From NCBI RefSeq assembly GCF_900454495.1, contig NZ_UGSI01000001.1, forward strand, positions 992,001 through 1,056,000: DNA of 64,000 bases. Direction: 5' to 3'. Below, piece after piece: positions 61,715-64,000 of the stretch. Each line of letters opens with the position of its first letter. Position 1 is the stretch's first letter. The position numbers were made by a program, and so were the translations under genes. The notes beneath the pieces are model-generated. The model worked only from the letters and a program-made list of their open reading frames with translations. It did no database searches and had not been told where the DNA came from. This DNA comes from Paenibacillus macerans. GTDB taxonomy: Bacteria > Bacillota > Bacilli > Paenibacillales > Paenibacillaceae.

Positions 61715-62674
61715 ATGAAATACAGAAAGTTGGGGAACACCGGGCTGAACGTGTCGGCGTTAAGCTTTGGGGCGTCTTCGCTGGGAGGCGTGTTCCGGGA
61801 CGTTCAGCGGGATGAGGGGATACGTACGGTCCATACCGCCATCGACATGGGCATCAATCTGATTGACGTTTCGCCTTATTACGGCCTGACGAAGGCGGAA
61901 ACCGTGCTGGGCGAAGCGCTGCGGGCGATTCCGCGGGACCGGTATGTTTTGTCCACGAAAGCGGGGCGTTACGGGCAGGATGAATTTGATTTCTCGCGGG
62001 AGCGGGTGATTCACAGCGCGGAAGAAAGCATGCGGCGCCTAGGGACGGATTATCTCGATATTTTACTGCTGCACGACATCGAGTTTGGTTCGCTGGAGCA
62101 GGTGGTGGAGGAAGGAGTCCCCGCGCTTGAACAGTTGAAAAAATCCGGGAAAATCCGTTTTTTCGGCGTATCCGGCTTGCCCTTGAATATCTTCGAAGCG
62201 GTTTTGTCCCGTACCGCTCTGGATGTCATCTTATCGTACTGCCATTATTCTCTGAACGATACTACGCTGCTTGGTCTCCTCCCGCTCTTGGAACGGCTGG
62301 GAACCGGCCTGATCAACGCATCGCCGCTGTCCATGGGTTTGCTGAGCAACCGGGACGTGCCGGATTGGCATCCTGCGGGCGAGGACATCAGGGCCGCTTG
62401 CCGGCGGGCCGCCGAACATTGCCGGAGTAAAGGAGCGGACATCGCGAAGCTGGCGGTCCAGTTCTCCACGGCGGATGAACGCATTCCGACGACGCTGGTC
62501 AGCACGGCAACCCCGGAAAATATCCGCAACAACATTTTGTGGACGGAAGAACCGATGGACGAAGCATTGCTGCGGGAAGTATTGGAGATCCTGAAGCCGG
62601 TCGATGGCGCAACGTGGCCGAGCGGACGGCCGGAATGGGGCGGAGAGCCGGTCCGGCGGAGCGGAGGGCGATGA
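61715..62674 (+). CDS. Aldo/keto reductase, L-fucose (aldose) dehydrogenase type
   Basis: 319 residues, ATG after TTGGGGGAACG. AKR fold with LGNTGLNVSALSFGASSLGGVF, the catalytic set Asp-Tyr in IDVSPYYGLTKAETVLGEAL, Lys in VLSTKAGRYG and His in LLHDIEFGSLEQV. The FGASSLGGVFRDV start is shared with D-threo-aldose/L-galactose/L-fucose dehydrogenases. It would oxidise L-fucose to its lactone for the preceding lactonase gene. In the same operon, 18 bases apart. Confidence 0.87.
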   Translation: MKYRKLGNTGLNVSALSFGASSLGGVFRDVQRDEGIRTVHTAIDMGINLIDVSPYYGLTKAETVLGEALRAIPRDRYVLSTKAGRYGQDEFDFSRERVIHSAEESMRRLGTDYLDILLLHDIEFGSLEQVVEEGVPALEQLKKSGKIRFFGVSGLPLNIFEAVLSRTALDVILSYCHYSLNDTTLLGLLPLLERLGTGLINASPLSMGLLSNRDVPDWHPAGEDIRAACRRAAEHCRSKGADIAKLAVQFSTADERIPTTLVSTATPENIRNNILWTEEPMDEALLREVLEILKPVDGATWPSGRPEWGGEPVRRSGGR

Positions 62675-62676
62675 TC

Positions 62677-63696
62677 ATGAAGGGCATCATCTGCGAGGAA
62701 GTTGGGCGGTTCGTGTTTCGGGAGGATCTGCCGGAGCCGCAAATGCATGAGGGCGAGGCGATCGTAAGGATTCGGAGGATTGGCATTTGCGGAACCGACC
62801 TGCACGCGTACCGGGGCAATCAGCCTTATTTTACCTACCCGCGTGTGCTCGGCCACGAACTGGCCGGGACGATCGAGCAAATCGGCGACAACCGGGAAGG
62901 GCTGCGGGCCGGCGACCAGGTCAGCGTTGTCCCGTACATGCATTGCGGCCATTGCCGGGCCTGCCTGAGCGGGAAAACGAATTGCTGTCAACATATGAAG
63001 GTGCTGGGCGTCCATACGGACGGCGGAATGCGGGAGCGAATCTCCGTGCCAATATCGAGTCTTATCAAGACGGAAGGACTGACGTTGGATCAGGCGGCGA
63101 TGCTGGAGCCGCTGGCGATCGGCGCGCACGCCGTCCGCCGCTCGGGGCTGGGCGCCGGGGATCAGGCGCTCATCATCGGCGCCGGACCGATCGGGCTTGG
63201 CGTGATGGCGATGGCCGGATATGCCGGAGCAAAGGTGATCGCGATGGATGTGAACGACGAGCGTCTGGAATTTTGCAAGGTTTGGGCCAAGGCCGAGCAT
63301 ACGGTGAACGCGCTCCGGGAGCCGCAGGAGCGGCTGGCCGCGCTAACGGACGGCAGCTTCCCGGCATTCGTCATCGATGCTACCGGCAACGTCCCGTCGA
63401 TGGAAAACGCTTTCGAACTTGTCGGCCATGGCGGCTCTTTGACCTTCGTCGGATTGGTGAAAAGCACGATCACCTTTAGTGATCCTGATTTTCATGCCCG
63501 CGAAATGACGCTTCAGGGCAGCAGAAATGCTACGCGGGAGGATTTTGAGCAGGTGCTTGCGGCCGTATCGGCGGGATGCATGGATATCGGCCGTTACATT
63601 ACCCACCGCTGCGGATTCGAAGACATGATCGGGCAGTTCGACAGCTGGCTCAAGCCTGAATCGAAAGTGATCAAGGCTTTGGTGGAACTGGACTGA
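62677..63696 (+). CDS. Zinc-dependent medium-chain alcohol dehydrogenase
   Basis: 339 residues. ATG 62677 is 8 bases from GGAGGG; ATG 62671 would overlap the prior stop but is too near. Catalytic zinc ligands in GICGTDLHAYRG and GHELAG; structural zinc cysteines in MHCGHCRACLSGKTNCC. NAD-binding LIIGAGPIGLGVMAMAGYAGAKVIAMDVND. The family includes L-threonine-, sorbitol-, and L-idonate-type dehydrogenases. Placed after fucose dehydrogenase and lactonase, it probably oxidises 2-keto-3-deoxy-L-fuconate or a related acid; that step is inference. Confidence 0.87.
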   Translation: MKGIICEEVGRFVFREDLPEPQMHEGEAIVRIRRIGICGTDLHAYRGNQPYFTYPRVLGHELAGTIEQIGDNREGLRAGDQVSVVPYMHCGHCRACLSGKTNCCQHMKVLGVHTDGGMRERISVPISSLIKTEGLTLDQAAMLEPLAIGAHAVRRSGLGAGDQALIIGAGPIGLGVMAMAGYAGAKVIAMDVNDERLEFCKVWAKAEHTVNALREPQERLAALTDGSFPAFVIDATGNVPSMENAFELVGHGGSLTFVGLVKSTITFSDPDFHAREMTLQGSRNATREDFEQVLAAVSAGCMDIGRYITHRCGFEDMIGQFDSWLKPESKVIKALVELD

Positions 63697-63738
63697 TCGC
63701 TGAACATATATGCTATTTTGGCGGATTGGAGGAGCAGT

Positions 63739-64000
63739 ATGACCAGTTTGGAACAGAAGCACCGCTTATGGTACAGGAAACCTGCGGCCGAATGGAACGA
63801 AGCGCTTCCGATCGGCAACGGGCGGCTTGGCGCGATGATCTTCGGGGGCACGGCTGAGGAGAAGCTTCAGCTCAACGAGGATTCGGTATGGTACGGCGGC
63901 CCGCGCGATCGCAACAATGAAGACGCGCTGCCCCATTTGCCCCAAATACGCAAGCTGATTATGGAGGGACGGCTGCAGGAGGCGGAGGAACTGGCGGCGC
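63739..64000 (+). CDS. GH95 alpha-L-fucosidase (3' truncated by window edge)
   Basis: The first 87 residues of an enzyme near 770 residues long. ATG after TTGGAGGAGC. The start LWYRKPAAEWNEALPIGNGRLGAMIFGG and LQLNEDSVWYGGPRDRNN is diagnostic of GH95 (inverting alpha-1,2-L-fucosidase, some alpha-L-galactosidase). No signal peptide, so it acts inside the cell. Its position after the fucose-oxidation genes makes the cluster's substrate a fucosylated glycan such as xyloglucan. Confidence 0.88.
   Translation, partial: MTSLEQKHRLWYRKPAAEWNEALPIGNGRLGAMIFGGTAEEKLQLNEDSVWYGGPRDRNNEDALPHLPQIRKLIMEGRLQEAEELAA

Overview
The window reads as chromosomal DNA of a Paenibacillus-like member of the Bacillota. 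Pointers are strong AGGAGG-type ribosome sites, frequent TTG/GTG starts, several YesM/YesN two-component pairs beside LplA/LplB/LplC-type sugar importers, a feuB-feuC-esterase order as in Bacillus, a TPR quorum-sensing receptor with an overlapping pro-peptide, and intergenic repeats of the kind that fill Paenibacillus genomes. No rRNA, tRNA, CRISPR array or intact insertion sequence was seen.

Layout. (1) 1-2751: end of a ferric-siderophore importer (feuB, feuC) plus a siderophore-esterase-like hydrolase. (2) 2752-6134: a repeat array, then a three-gene ABC-2 exporter. (3) 6135-11515: AT-rich stretch with a MITE-like element, a four-motif repeat array, a WalR/PhoP-like box before a stand-alone winged-helix protein, a secreted double-psi-barrel-like protein, a lipoprotein with a decayed copy of its own start, and an ECF sigma/anti-sigma pair. 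(4) 11516-21959: a VgrG/PAAR polymorphic-toxin island: VgrG, pentapeptide-repeat protein, Imm11-like protein, unknown protein, DUF4280 PAAR-like tip, VgrG-toxin fusion with AHH-type nuclease end, its immunity gene, an orphan toxin cassette carrying a 365-bp copy of the pre-toxin region with a CdiA-type tRNase-like end, another immunity gene, and debris of at least one more cassette. No sheath, tube, baseplate or ATPase gene is present. (5) 22176-25505: PQQ-type sugar dehydrogenase-like protein, and an XRE-TPR receptor with an overlapping 45-codon secreted peptide gene resembling Alo/Aim systems. (6) 25971-64000: a large hemicellulose-use region.

The hemicellulose region holds three separate LplABC-like importers, each with its own YesM-type kinase and YesN-type AraC regulator but none with an ATPase, so a shared MsmX-like ATPase is implied. 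Enzymes are GH8 exo-oligoxylanase, CE1-like esterase, secreted GH30 glucuronoxylanase, GH31 alpha-xylosidase-like, GH43, GH36 and the start of a GH95 fucosidase, followed or preceded by an L-fucose oxidation set (aldo/keto reductase, lactonase-type amidohydrolase, zinc dehydrogenase). CcpA (cre)-like sites lie ahead of the three solute-binding or permease transcription units. An AT-richer three-gene insert (padC phenolic acid decarboxylase, NmrA-like reductase, LysR regulator) sits between GH43 and the third importer; it fits detoxification of ferulate released by the esterase. Together the region describes secretion of xylanase, import of oligosaccharides, and intracellular trimming of xylan or xyloglucan side chains.
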